Part shown: positions 1 to 12,091 of the stretch, piece by piece
Layout: each line of letters opens with the position of its first letter
Numbering within the stretch: the first letter of the stretch is position 1
Origin: Amia ocellicauda
Taxonomy: Eukaryota; Chordata; Actinopteri; Amiiformes; Amiidae
NCBI RefSeq assembly: GCF_036373705.1
Contig: NC_089858.1
Coordinates: 34,756,749 to 34,820,748 of the forward strand
Reading direction: 5' to 3'
DNA: 64,000 nucleotides
The notes under the pieces: model-generated
What the model was told of the DNA's origin: nothing
Seen by the model: only the letters and a program-made list of their open reading frames with translations
The model's database searches: none
Translations under genes and position numbers: made by a program

Positions 1-1689
1 GCAGCGGCCCAAGCAGGACTCTGTCCTCAGCCGACAGACCAGGGCCTTTCCTGAGGAAATCCCTCAGCTTGGGATCCCAGAAGTGGGAGACTTTCGAGAA
101 CCCCAGACCTCAGCTCTCTGAGAGGTGCTTCCAGGATGAACTGGCGTTCCCGGACGTCCGTATCAAGTCGCACAGCCTGGGCCGCAGCCCTTCATCCAGC
201 TTCTACCCGAAACCAGGGCCTTTCCTGAAGGGGCCAGCCGGTTACAGACCTCCAGTGCGGACCGGTGTGCAGGTGGCGCCTGGAGATGCTCCTCCCAGGC
301 AGGAACTGGAGGTGCACCAACGAAGACGGACAGTGGTGGCATTCCCGGAGACGCCCAAGTGGCCGTTCGAGTACCAGAACGGACCGGGAACCGCGCAGAC
401 TAAAGCGGTGCTCTCAGGGCCCCCCCACCTGGCACAAGCCCCCCTACCACAGCCCGGGGATGGGGGAGACTTGTTGCTGCCCCACCCTGACTCGATACGG
501 GGCCCCGTCAGAGCCTTCCTGCCCAGGGGCTTCAGCTGGCCCTCTCCCTACCACGCCCCCTTCGAGCCCCGCCCTCCAGAGCTGGAGAAGGGGAGGGAGG
601 CGGAGGCGGAGATGATGAGGGACCACCGGGACGCCAAGGAGGCGCGGGGCAGCTATGCCAGCCAGAGCAGCGGCAGGGGCAGCGTGGGCCCCACCTACGC
701 GCCCTCCCTCCTCCGCTACTCCCTCTCCCTCACCCCCTCGCTGACCGGCTCCCCCGAGACCACGGAGGAGAGCGCACGGCTGGAGAGGTCAGCGCTCGAC
801 CTGCAGGAGAAGAGAGCGACCAAAAGGTGAGTAACTCGGAGTCCAGTCATTAACTCCCCAATTCATTCATTAACTCGGATCATATCCATTTATATCTGTG
901 ATTTGTATTCTTTTGTTGTCTTTTCAACCTTTGTCGATTTATCCTTCTAGCGGTGATCTGACTATGTGGCCAGTGTGGCCAGAACTGCATGCTTTCTCGT
1001 GACCTTTGACCCGAGCTCGTTGTCCCTCTGCGTGTCCGTCGGTCCCTCTGTGTGCGTGCGTCTGTCCGTGTGCAGGAGGAACACGTCTGTGGACGAGAGC
1101 TATGAGTGGGACACCGGGGACTTCGGTGTGGATTCCGAGATCCTGGAGACGCTGCGCGGGTATGGGCCGGGGGAGACCGGAGCGCGGGAGCGCGAGAGGG
1201 AGAGGGAGAGGAGGAGAGAGAGGCCGCGCTCCACCATCGCACTGAGGGAGCTGCAGGGGAAGGGTGAGAGTCTGTCCCTGTGTCTCTGTGATTCAGTCTT
1301 TCTATTTATGTGTCTGTCTGTCTGTGTATCTATTTGTCTCTCTATGTGTCTGTTTTTCTGTCTGTGTGTCTGTCTGTCTCTCCCTGTGTCTGTGTGTCTG
1401 TGTCTGTCTGCCTGCCTGAATGTCTGTCCCTCTACTTAGGTTCCTTCCTCATTTTGCTCCTCTTCCATCCCTCTCCTCCTCCCCTCCTCCCTCTCTCCCT
1501 GTCTCTGCTCCAGGTGTGTTGTCGGCCCCGCGTTGGGGCGGCTCTCTCAGTGAGGAGCGATTCAACGCCCTGCGCCGTGAGTTCCAGGAGTACCGCCGCA
1601 CCCAGCAGGCCGCCAAACACCCCCCCGCCCCCCCAGCCGCCGACACCAGCCCCAGCCCCGCCCACGGCTCCGACACTGCGCTCCTCTGA
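1..1689 (+). CDS. igsf9: IGSF9-family (Turtle) adhesion protein, C-terminal cytoplasmic tail, 5'-partial
   Basis: Three exons are joined by phase: <1-826 (frame open from base 3, donor AAAAG|gtgagt), 1076-1263 (acceptor gtgtgcag, donor gtgaga) and 1514-1689 (acceptor ctgctccag, stop TGA). They give about 395 residues of a proline/serine-rich, low-complexity tail with no Ig, FN3 or membrane segment, so the ectodomain must lie left of the window. The call rests on the second and third exons: SVDESYEWD followed by an acidic EILETL stretch, and ALRREFQEYRR near a terminus ending in TALL. From memory these match the end of human IGSF9, which ends in ATLL. IGSF9 proteins are single-pass neuronal adhesion molecules involved in dendrite growth and synapses. 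The hydrophobic terminus could be a class II PDZ ligand (inference). A fish IGSF9 paralogue or IGSF9B cannot be excluded. Confidence 0.8.
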
Positions 1690-2100
1690 CCCCCCCCACG
1701 GTCCGTCCCTCCCCTTCTGTCTGTCCGACTACCTGGTGCTTTAGCCTCACTGTCTGCCTGCCTGTATTTCACATTACCTTCCACCAGCCTGAACCTCCGA
1801 CAGAGGAAAGCCTGCTGTCCTTCTGTCTGTCTGTCTGTCAGTCATGCTTCTTCTCACTTCGCCCCTGTCTTGTGTCACAGCTGTTGTGCTCCAGATGTGC
1901 TGCTCAGCATCTAACTCTCCATCTGTCTGTGTTAAAGATTCTGCTGAGGAGCGGCCAGCCAATTCCTGAAGCCTCCGCCCGCCCACTCGCACCCCCGCAC
2001 CCACACAAATGGACGGCCGCCGGACGCTAGGGGTCTCACCATTGGACAGCCTGTACGTGGGTCGGGGGAAAAAAGATTGCGATTGGACTGCTGGCAGAAC

Positions 2101-2106
2101 AATAAA
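2101..2106 (+). terminator. Candidate polyadenylation signal for the IGSF9-like gene
   Basis: AATAAA lies about 410 bases after the stop codon. A second candidate at 5266-5271 is followed by GT-rich sequence (ccctgtgtgtcccatgtgt), so a 3' UTR of about 3.5 kb is also possible. Confidence 0.5.
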
Positions 2107-5100
2107 CCAATACACGGAGAGATAAACGCTGCAGGGACGGAACAGAGAGCAAAGCGACCGATTGTAAAAACAGAGGAGGCAACCCGACTGAAACTGTGCG
2201 CCCTGATCTGTGCCAGGGCTCCCTTCTCTCACAGTGTGGAGACTGACAGTGTGTGGCCCCTTCATTAAGACCCCATGGGCACCTTACAGCGCCGGGGGGA
2301 GCTGGACGGACACACCACATTCCTTGCCCCCGAATTGTTATGATCAATTGTCGATTGCCATAATCCACGGGACAGCTTTATCCAGGTACGAAGCCATAGC
2401 AGCGAGGACTGTTCGTTCGCTGAATCGTATGTGTTCTGGTTGTTTTGACGTTGTTGTTGTTGTTGTTGTTTTACTCCTGTTCGTGTGTGTGGCCCCGTGC
2501 GTGTTGTTCTTACTGTGGTGCTCTGGTGGTGGTGCGCTGAAGACAGTTTTTTCAATCACTAGCTTATTCTTGTTGTGGACTGTGGATTGTTTTTCTTCAT
2601 TTTTATTTGCTTGTTTGTTGGTAAGGCCTGGATTTTACTCATAAAGACACACACACACACACAGACTAAACTAAAAAGAAACTTAAATACCAGCGCACCT
2701 CATATTTCGTATATGAGTCGGTGTGCTCTGAATAAATGGGAGAATCAATATTTTTTCTATTTTTAAGCATCTTGTCATTTATGGGTAAAGTCCAGATCCC
2801 TGATGTTTTAGGAGGGATGTTGTATCTATAATGATATAGCAAAGGAGTCCGAAACAGCTGGAAAAATCCTATAGAGCTTCCTGAACACTCACACATCAGG
2901 TATATTTTTAATTAAGATGAGATATTTTTATTGACAAATCCTTACGAATATGAATTTTACTCAAATACAGCTTTACACTGATATATAAAGTGTATTTTTT
3001 CAGATAGAAATTATATCTTGGAAGAAAGATGCAGGAATGTGTAACTTTGATAAAGACAAGAAAAAGGGCAGAAACTCTGAAAGCTTTTGATCACAGAGGC
3101 TTCTATGGGATTTTTTTTCCAAAGTGTTTACAGCTGACACAGAGCTGGGGAGCCACCCAGCCTGTAGGGATGTGTTGTTTATGTTCAAGACGTTTGTAAG
3201 CTGACTGCAACGCTGCTGGCCAGTTTCCATGCCAACTCCAGAGACCCAGCAGCTTGTGCTCCTGTGCAAGGGTTTACTAGAGCCGTCAATCGGTGCTATC
3301 AGTCAATCAGTCAAGCGATCGATCGATCCGCTATCGAGGCAGGTCAAAATATATCAAGGCGCTTGGATGCAGGCGGGAAAAACCTCTGGATCAGCTTCCT
3401 AGAGCAAAAATGTATAACATTTATCCTTGCATTTATGTTATAATTGATGTGATATATTTATGGGCACTGTGCATCATAAATATATCACATCAATTATAAC
3501 ATAAATGCAAGGAAATATGTTTGATAAAGATGTATCTGCCCTGCTTTTGCTGACTCTGGCGTTGATGTTGCTGCCTCTTGCTCTGCAGTCTGCCTGCATT
3601 CACTGAAGAAGTATAAAAGGGGAGAAACATGTTTTATTTTGTTTTTTAGTTTGTTTCTGTTAATGTTCTGTTTTTTCACTCCGCTGTCAGTATCCCTGGC
3701 TGAACCACTTGCAGGAATGTGTTTTCTAGCAAGCGCTGCAGTAAGGGATCAGGGGGGATTAGGAGTGGTGATGGGGGGGCTCTCACTGTGTGAAGACCCC
3801 TACTGTCACAGCAAAGGGTGCTGTGGGCTCACACAGTTGCAAGCAGCCTTCGTTTTCAGTGCCCGCAAATCTACATCAGAATGCTGCGTTTCCAACATTC
3901 TTCTTTGAGAAACATGGGGCGCTTAAAGGTGGATATCGCCCCCAAACTGTGTGCATTTTCTGAATTATGCAGGGTAACTACCACAATCTCAAACTCAGCA
4001 TCTTCTGCCCTTCTGTTCCTGGGCCTGGAGCCCTTTCTCTCTCCAATCCTTCCCTGAATCATGTCACTTATTGGACATACACCACATTGTTTTAAGGTCC
4101 TTTTCACCCCTTCGAAAAAAAAAAGGCTTAAAAGATTATTTGGAGTCAAAGACACACTGCCTGTTACATAATTGGCAGCTTGTGGTGAAGGATTCAACTG
4201 GCCCAGTCAATCCACTTAATCAGTCCCACTGCATAACTGGCGGGCTGGAACTAAAACTGTACAAAATATAAATTCAAATCCACACTTAAGCACACGAGTC
4301 CAAAGCAGGAGCAGTTCTGTTAATACAGTAAGAACCAAAACACTCTGAACATTAAAATTCCCCTCAATAGACGTCCTGACTCGAAGTGCTACTGTCATGA
4401 CTGTTAACCAGCAGGTGAGCACAGCCAATAACAGGAGAGGCCTGGAGATAAAAGCGTCTGGGAGGAACTTAAAAATCAACAAAAAGGGAACGGGGGTGGG
4501 GACTGAATGTTGGGGACTCCTCCCATTTCCTGTCAGTGAGGGGCGCTCTGGGTCTCGCTGTGCTGTATCTCTGTCCACTGAGTGTCACTCATGCGCTGTT
4601 CCTTGGGGCCACAGCCATCTCTGCTCTCTGTGTTTTAAATGCCTAAATGTTTGTTTGTTATTTTGTTTGTTTGTAGACTGAAACAGATATTGGAGAGAAA
4701 CCATATCAAAGCTTTGACCTACAGTACCTGCGATTCGAGAAATGACAAACTTGCACCCTGTCGCATTTTGATATATAACCAGCAGAAAGTGGCCCCTGAT
4801 CATAAATGAGATGGCGATGGGGTACAGTTGCCTACATCGCATGTCAGGGTCGGTCGAAGGTGAGATTTGGTCCACCATTTTGTTTCCAGGGTTCTTAATG
4901 TCACTGCTCTGACGTTTTTTTTTCGAATTAAGAAAAAAAAGAAAAGAGAAAAGTGAATAGTTATGATTTTTTTACGGTACTTAAAAAAAAAAAAAAAAAC
5001 TATATATATATAAAAAAAATACAAACTCTAAAGAGAAAAATGAAGACGGGATAGAAGCCTATCTTTTATTTAAGAATTCGCTGTGTATTTAATATTTTTG

Positions 5101-6062
5101 TATACAGAATTTTTCATGGATAAAAATAAACATTTGTTTTTAAAGTCATTTTTCAAATTTTGTACAAAGGAGGGGCTCAGATGATAAAGTCTATTGTGTT
5201 GTTTTTCTTTGTTTGTTAATGTTTTTGTTTTTTTGATGTTTTTTATATGTGTTTGTTGGAGATCGAATAAATTGGAATCAGTTGATTTTAAGATGCCCTG
5301 TGTGTCCCATGTGTTTCCACAATGAACAGAGGACACTAACTGTTCTCTCGCAGGTGGAAGGGTCATGAACAGCTGGGTTTTAGCCATTTGCGTATCAGAC
5401 GAGCACAGTGCCAGCAGAACACTTCAGTGCTCAAAATCCCTTGGGTTGGGGCGGCACGGGTTTTTGTTTGGTTGTCATGTTTGTGACGTGTGCTGATCTG
5501 GATGTGTCAAGGACGGGCCCCAAACCCCCACTTCCCCTCGGTATCTTCTGATCCTTCCCTGGGGCCTGAGCTCTTTGTTTCCTAGTTGAGCTAATTGCTT
5601 AACGAGCATAAGAACATAAGACCAAATGCTTAGCAGAGGTCTCTTGTCACTTGCCCCCCTGAAGCATAGTGGTGTTGGCTGCTGTAGCTTCTAGCTGCCT
5701 TACCTGGTCAGCAGAGCTGGACTGAGTTGAGACGGACTGGAATGGGATGGGTTGGACTGGGCTGGGATAGGTGACCTCTATTACCATGGGTTGACCCTGG
5801 ATGGGAGGGCGGCTCTGACTACATTTCTCCCCAGCACAGCCTGTTGTTCCATGAGGGCAGCTGTTATCTTGCCGGACCATTAATGTTTATGATCCCAAGT
5901 TGCAGTTCCCAAAACTAAAGATCTGTTCTTCATCACCTCCTGACCAGATCCTCATTACTTATTTATTAATTTACTCGAACAAATTTGACCAAACAGCAAA
6001 CAAACTGGACACACTACCAATGAAGAAATCCTCACACAAGAGCCAGGTTCCCTTTTTCACGC
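2107..6062. other. Intergenic/3'-UTR interval between the IGSF9-like and ES1 genes
   Basis: No convincing coding exon was found. The interval holds a short (AC)n at about 2646-2662, the perfect hairpin at 3425-3512, a lone TATA-like TATAAAAGG at 3612-3620, A-rich sequence at 4920-5040, the possible distal polyA signal at 5266-5271, and a short AAGAACATAAG remnant near 5608 that resembles the 3' tail of the LINE family seen at 12 and 17 kb. Confidence 0.5.
3425..3512. repeat. 88-bp perfect inverted repeat (hairpin)
   Basis: Two 38-bp arms (3425-3462 and 3475-3512) are exact reverse complements, flanking a 12-base spacer. The arms begin ccttgcatttatg and end cataaatgcaagg and are AT-rich. The spacer itself contains the small complementary pair gca/tgc. 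RNA from either strand would fold into a long uninterrupted stem. Confidence 0.95.
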
Positions 6063-6068
6063 TTTATT
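6063..6068 (-). terminator. Polyadenylation signal of the ES1 gene
   Basis: The minus strand reads AATAAA, about 235 bases downstream of the ES1 stop codon. It is the only good signal close to that stop. Confidence 0.65.
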
Positions 6069-6301
6069 GCAACTGTGTGTGTTAGGTACATGTTAATGAA
6101 CGGGCACACTTCCGGGATTCTCTCTCTCTCTCTCGCACACACACTCTCTCTCTCTCCTGCAGTCCTCTCTCTTTCTCTCTCCTCCATCTCTCCTGCAGTC
6201 CTGTCTGTCTTTCCTTCTCCCTCTCATCTCTCTGTCTCCACCTCTCCTGCTCCCTCTCTCTACCCACCTCTATCTATCCTACACACACACACGTGCATCT
6301 G

Positions 6302-9218
6302 TTACTTCGCACACATGCGCATGACATGCTTGACCATGTTGCCGATGCCGTCGAAGATGTAGTGGTAGTGGTAGTCCGTCTCCCACATGAAGGTGGGCGT
6401 GGTGATCACCCTGTTCTTCTCGTCCACATACACCTCGTGGAGGGGCAGGCGTTAAGGAAGACAACAGCCTGAGATGGGACAGCAAGGACGGCAGCAGAGC
6501 ACACAACAGACAAGGCCAGAGCAAGAGCACAACAACTAGGGCAAGAACTACTGACAGAATGTGTCGGACTGGGTCTGTGTGTGTGTGTGTGTGTGTGTGT
6601 GTTTCTGTGTGTTTCTGTGTGAAAGGGTATGTAAGGCTCCCGGGGGTTGTGTGTTTGTGTGTGTCTTTGTGCGTAAGGATATGTAAGGCTCCCGGGGGCT
6701 GTGCCGCGCCCCCATGCTCTTGACCGCCTGCACCATGCTGGTCTGCGGCCAGCGCCCCCAGCGGCTGCTCTCGTCCCGCTCGTGCCCCATGGTGACCTCC
6801 AGGCTGGGCAGCACACGGCATGCCAACATGGGGGCCATGCTGGACAGCCTGCAATGGGGTCAGAGGTCAGAGGTCAGGTGGAACAATGTGGGGATTATAC
6901 AGGGTAGTGAAATACAAAATGGTGCATACCCAATGGGTTTGCGGTTGCGGTGGAACTCCTTGAGGACTCTCTCCACCTCATGGTTGATCTTGCAGTCTTT
7001 CCCATCATTGTGGAAAGTGGACCTGTGGCAGACGAACACGCACACATCTTAAGACATACACGCACAGCTCAACCTCAACAAACAATTAGTTATAGCACAC
7101 ACACAGACACACAACAGAGTCGCAAGAAACAGGCACACACACAACAGTCACAACACACACATACTCCCTCTCTCTCTCTTTCTCTCCTTCTCCCCTCCCT
7201 CCCATGTCCTCCCTCTCAGTGTCCGGAGTCTCACAGGTTCTTGGTGATCCCGTGACCCCCAGGGAAGATAATGGCATCGAAGCTGTTGACATCCAGCTTG
7301 GCTAGGTCATGCATCTGCATCTTCCCATCACCATGGCAGAACCGGGCCGACTCCACCATCATGTTTCTGCACAGGGACACAGGCACACATCAGGGACACA
7401 GGGATGGGAAAAACACACGCGGACAGATAAGAGACGCAGGGACCGGTCAAGACACATGGACATTTTGTTGAGTAGACAGTCAGGGTGGCTGGTGCCAGTG
7501 TTGAGGCTCAGTGGACCACCCAGGACAGGGGCTTAGGAATTCTGGGGGTCAGAGGTAGGAGGTACCTGTTGTCCCCTGACATGGGCTGCATCTTCATGTG
7601 GTCCATCACGTGCATCTGCTGCTGGTTGGGGGCGAAGATCTGGAACCGGGCTCCGTTGCGGCTCAGGTGGTACATGGTGCTGTGAGAGAGAGGGGCAGAG
7701 AAGGGCGGCCAGTGGGAGTCGGGGTGGGGGTGTTAGAAGAGGGATTTACACTGGGGCAGTTTTTCATTTGCAACAGGCAATTTCCAAACAGATTTCCCAA
7801 CCAAAAGATTCTCCCTGACAGTCCTGGTGGATTCGATTAAACAGGAGGAGGATTTGCTAGGGGCAAAGAATAGGGAGTGCTGCAGCAGGAAGGACCACAG
7901 TACAGTGCTTAACGACCTGTAGGCACCCAGGATCCAAGCTGTGCAATCCCTGGGCTCTAGGGGAGTGGGCATCTGGTTCGAGTCGGGATACAGACTAACA
8001 AAACACACCAGTCCGATAGCTGAACTCTGGGCTGAGCATACAAACAGGGTTCACTGCATCGCCTCCTGACAGCCTTGCGGATAATAGTGAGAACAATCTG
8101 TGTGACTGTGTAGCTGTCCAAAAGCATCCTGTGTGTTTAAAGCGCTCCCACCGCCCTGCCCTGGTCATACTCACTATGTTGCCTCGTGGACATCGGTACC
8201 ATCCCACCAGCCGCAGCCGGAGAACACCTGGACAGGGGAGAGAGAGAACAATACATTTTGAATATAGATCATAAATAATATAAATACTGTTGCTAATACA
8301 GTGTCAACCAGAACACAATACGGGGAGTGGTAAAGCAAAGGACAGTGAATAGATTTCTAATAGATTTATTAGAGTGTAGAAAAATAACAATGACGTTTTT
8401 TCAACAGTTGGTACAGGTACAATTAAAATGCATGAAATAGGGTCCACTGAAATGCATCTAACAGTCAACTGTCACAGTGAATGTTACAACGAAACCTGCA
8501 AAGCGGGCGTTGCACATTGCTGCAGTGTGATTGTACTTTCTTAGCAAGTCAGTTTCTTCCGTTGTGTAGGTTAGCTATGTGAGGAGTGCTGTAAATGCGA
8601 TTTGGCGTCTAATGTCGGGATTTAGCGCCGAGGAGCAGCGGCCACCGCAGGGGTCCATGCTGCCCCACAACCTGCATCTCACAGTAAGTGAAGGGGGATT
8701 AATTCAATTAATATCACCATTAATGCCAGCCGAGCAGAGAACCATTCACCTTTTCATGATAAAAATACATTGTGCTTGGTAATGCGCAAAATCTGTATAA
8801 TATCCCTTATATAATTGTTATACACAATTAAGCATGCGTAATATAGCAATGCATGTTGTTAATGAATGTGTGTGTGAGTGTATAAATATATAGACTGTAT
8901 ATAATTTGGCAGAAAGTGATACACAGGTTAACGTTTGTAATTAATAATTATTAATAATACAGTTCATAATTATTGTTTTCTTTTTCTTTCCTTTGACCCA
9001 ATACTCAAATTGTCCTTCCATACCCAACCGCACACCCAGTGACAGGAGAAACGGCCCCCCATGGCACCAGGGGGCCGGGCCCTCCCTCCCTCCACACTTA
9101 CCACAGCGATGTTGGTGTTGCCCCAGTTGCCCCAGTCGCCTTGGTGAGCCAGACAGGCCGGCTGGCGGGTCAGCACCGCCGCCACTTGCTTCGCCAGCAG
9201 AGCTCTGGACCCCAGCAT
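6302..9218 (-). CDS. es1: ES1 / GATD3-type mitochondrial protein (DJ-1/PfpI-like fold)
   Basis: Seven exons on the minus strand: 9102-9218, 8175-8227, 7566-7679, 7235-7366, 6930-7022, 6683-6848 and 6302-6436. All phases agree and give 269 residues; human GATD3 is about 268. The protein begins [11 protein letters not shown], a basic presequence-like start, and carries [10 protein letters not shown] (about 41-50), [13 protein letters not shown] (about 126-138) and a C-terminus rich in HYHY and VMRM. It is very similar to zebrafish ES1, a cone-enriched mitochondrial protein linked to mega-mitochondria (knowledge). Where human GATD3 has CCIAP at the nucleophile-elbow position, this protein has SSMAP (about 171-175), so it lacks that cysteine. 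The last intron is AT-AC (separate entry). The start codon was chosen from similarity and the good fit of the N-terminus. Confidence 0.95.
6437..6682 (-). other. U12-type AT-AC intron in the ES1 gene
   Basis: The minus-strand intron begins ATATCCTTAC immediately after codon TAC (exon end REPY). It ends TCCAC before GAGGTGTATGTG (exon start EVYVDEKN). The branch-point sequence TTCCTTAAC lies at 6451-6459, so the likely branch adenosine is about 15 bases from the 3' splice site. These three elements match the U12 5' site (ATATCCTT), branch site (TTCCTTAAC) and AC 3' end of minor-spliceosome introns. No GT-AG alternative keeps the reading frame. The intron is 246 bases long and contains a GT/CA microsatellite near 6577-6602. 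Confidence 0.93.
6625..6703. repeat. 52-bp tandem duplication spanning the AT-AC donor
   Basis: On the plus strand, the string gtaaggctcccggggg occurs at 6631 and again at 6683, each within similar GT-rich surroundings. The copy at 6683 is the true end of ES1 exon 6. The copy at 6631 lies inside the intron and carries a second donor-like sequence, ATACCCTT on the minus strand, which differs from the consensus at one base. Confidence 0.85.
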
Positions 9219-9678
9219 GTTTCCCTTCTACAGCCTTCGCTTACAGCACCGCAACAGAACCGAACTCAACCGAGCCTAGCCGAACCGAGCCGAATCGTCC
9301 GTTAACGAAAAGTGAACTGCCATGGGAGCTCGTATTTATCCACCCCGCTCCGCCTGACGTCACCCGTAAGCTTATTTCCTGAGTGGATAATATAAACGTG
9401 TTGTTCTGAAGCAACCTTTTATCTTTTCCAGGCGCTCTTCTAATTATACCGGCCCATGAATCTCATTAGGGCGGTTCAGTAATCTCTCAGCTGGCCCCGC
9501 AGATTTAAAGCATAGTGGTTTTTTCTATTTTTTTCGTGGATTGATCTCCTGTGCACAATCCACGGACGCGGTGGTTAATCTCTCTTAATCTCTACCTCTG
9601 AACTGTCTGTCACCCCCAGCCTGCCTGTGACAGTCATCCTTGTAATGAGTACTTTGCTGTATGTCAAGGAATTTAAAC

Positions 9679-9680
<2 letters not shown>

Positions 9681-9738
<58 letters not shown>

Positions 9739-9757
9739 GTTATTATTATTATTATTA
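9681..9757. repeat. (ATT)n microsatellite
   Basis: Roughly 25 units of TTA/ATT with a single interruption (attgttatt). Similar trinucleotide tracts occur at 58461, 60138, 61514 and 62838. In this type of genome they often grow from V-SINE 3' tails (inference). Confidence 0.9.
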
Positions 9758-11867
9758 TTTTCCAGAATGGCGGAACTAGTTCTCATGGGTCTTCCTTCCT
9801 CTGACGGTCTCTGGGGAACGTGAATGTGAAGACACAGACAAGAGGGGACCTGCGACCACTTACTAATAATGTAGAGACTCAGAGGAGTGACAGGTAGGAC
9901 CCATTGTGGCCTCTCAGGACTGGACCTACACACACACACCCTGCCCTGCTTTGTTGGTGTCCATCCAAAGGAAATGTGCCACCCTGCCAAGATCCAGAAG
10001 TCAGGCGTACGTTACATAAGCAGGTCTCCAGGCATGCTGTTGGGCCAGGTGATTCGACTGCCACCATGCATGGTGTTGCTGCAGCGATTGTGGAATCCGT
10101 TGCTTCCTGGGCTGAATTTCTGGCATTTTACGTCCACATTCTGTCCCAACGTGCGGTGATTGGTAAATTGGTGGAGGTGGCCAGCTCTGTTCCTGGAGAA
10201 AAAGCCCCAGTCTGGCAGGGTTCTGCGACGAACAAACGAAAAGGACTGTCTGGAGCTCAGAAGCCCAGTCGCTGAACCAGTTCATTTCTTAAAGGTAACA
10301 CAAAGCACACAGTGTGCCGTAGTGCTGAGGAAAACCATGTGTCTCTATAGCCCAACAAGAGGGCCAACTCCTGAGAGAGCTGGAGGCCCCCGAGAGGACT
10401 AGTGTCTCATAAGCCAGGCATGTTGTCAAAGGCCTTCCCACCCAAGTGCTCGCATTTGCTACTGTGCATAAGAATAACAGCCCGCTCTCTCCATCCAAAA
10501 GTGTGTGGAGATATGGGTATTGTGTTAGTTTGCATACATATTAAGAATATATATGTCTTTAACTTTCATGTGCATTGATGTCGCGTTAGAATTTGCAAAT
10601 CAGTGAGTCGTTTTTAATAAGTAAATACATACATAAACATACATACACACATAAATGAGGGAAGGTCTGGGGAGGCAGGCCTGGAGCATGCTGGGGACAT
10701 TTGCTTGTCTCACAACTGTGCTCTTCAGTGTCTGTGGCAGACCCAGGAAATTTGTCCTCTTAAGCACATTACCTTGTAATGCTCTTAGTGAAGGAGAAAG
10801 AGATTTTCAATTATATGTGGTGTCACTGGTTTGTCTGCAAACCAAACCAAGGGCAGGAACCCTTTGCAGCCTAAAGACAGACACCCACACATACACACAT
10901 TAAAGACACTGACACAATGTGCTCCACATGCTTTATAAAAGGATAATGTAAAAAACTGAAGGTAAGGATGTATTCCAAGAGGATGGACAGAGAGTGGATT
11001 AGCAAACAATTTAGAGAGCTGTACACACAGAAACTCGGCTTTGGGGGGAGGGGGTGTGGTAAAAAGCTTAGATTGGGAACGCTAGCTGCAGTTCAATGGA
11101 GTGAATTGTGCAAAACGGGACAAAAGCTTTAAAAATCCTGCAGAGACTGGTGGCAACAGGAAGTCAATTATAGGTATGCGAGATATGTATGGCCACATAC
11201 AGGGAATTATGGGTAAAAGTTCAATACAGCCCCTCATCTCAGCTTCAAACTCTTACTGTGCCCTGACACACCTAGGCTACTCACTTCCAAGAAGGAAAGA
11301 AAACATGAGAAAAATTAATGAAAGAAAGAATGAGTAAATGGGAAAGAAAGAAAAAAAGATGGGATAATGAGAAGATGAGGAGATGATCTTACTCTGAGAA
11401 AACAGCTTGTGGAGGGAATGGTGCAGTGGGGGAATGGCTGGGTGCAGAGCTGCTTAACCTCAGCCCCACACTGCTTTTGACTCGGCTGGGCAGAGAGAGA
11501 GAGGGAGACAAAGACAGAGACACAAGCTGGTGCCTATATGTCCCCTGAGCTCTCCTAGCCCAATCCCCTGCATGTGTCCTCTGCTCACCATGAGGGGAAG
11601 CCTGTCATTATCCTGTATGCAGGAGATCGCAGCTTCTTAACTCAATTGCAACTAACACTGTCTGAGAGTCTTAAATGTTGTGACACAATGTATTTAAAAA
11701 GTTTGTATCGTAAGGTATCGTTTTACTGGCCAAAAGATAAATGTAAAATTTGCAGTTTTGCCTATATAATGTGAGTTTCTATGCTGCAAAGCAGGGGCTG
11801 GAGAGACTTCATTTTTCAATTAGACTAATTATATATGACACCATCAAGGGCAGTAGTGTGGAGTAGT

Positions 11868-12091
11868 GATCAGCAGGGACACACGCACCCGGGGACAGAA
11901 ATGGAAATTGGACTTCAAGGCATTCAAGACGGAAAACAGGAGACACTTCTTCACACAGATAGGTGTCACAATCTGGAACAAACTGAAAATTGGGAACATT
12001 TCAAAATAGACTGGATAGGATCCTTGGAATGAGTGCGATGGGTCGAATGGGCTCCTCTCGATTGTAAACTTATGTTCTTATGTTCTTATGT
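11868..12091 (+). mobile_element. LINE 3'-end fragment (CR1/L2-like), copy 1
   Basis: The forward frame resembles the very C-terminus of a CR1/L2-type reverse transcriptase (SRDTRTRGQKWKLDFKAFK, then a RRHFFTQ-like stretch). It ends in the 8-base tandem tail tatgttct/tatgttct, typical of this class. The copy is strongly 5'-truncated. A longer copy of the same family lies in reverse orientation at 17321-17775. Confidence 0.75.

Noticed and set aside
3612-3620. TATA box (TATAAAAGG) as the promoter of a new gene
   Set aside because: No downstream exon, start codon with a supported frame or initiator was found; a lone TATA match in AT-rich DNA is expected by chance.
9673-9990. Reading frame encoding a polyasparagine run
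   Set aside because: It is the translation of the (ATT)n microsatellite; there are no splice sites or homology.
10180-10235. Similarity of ctgttcctggagaaaaagcc with ctgttcctggagagaagcc at about 16680
   Set aside because: It could be a fragment of a hAT-type MITE, but the matching stretch is too short and no termini were found.
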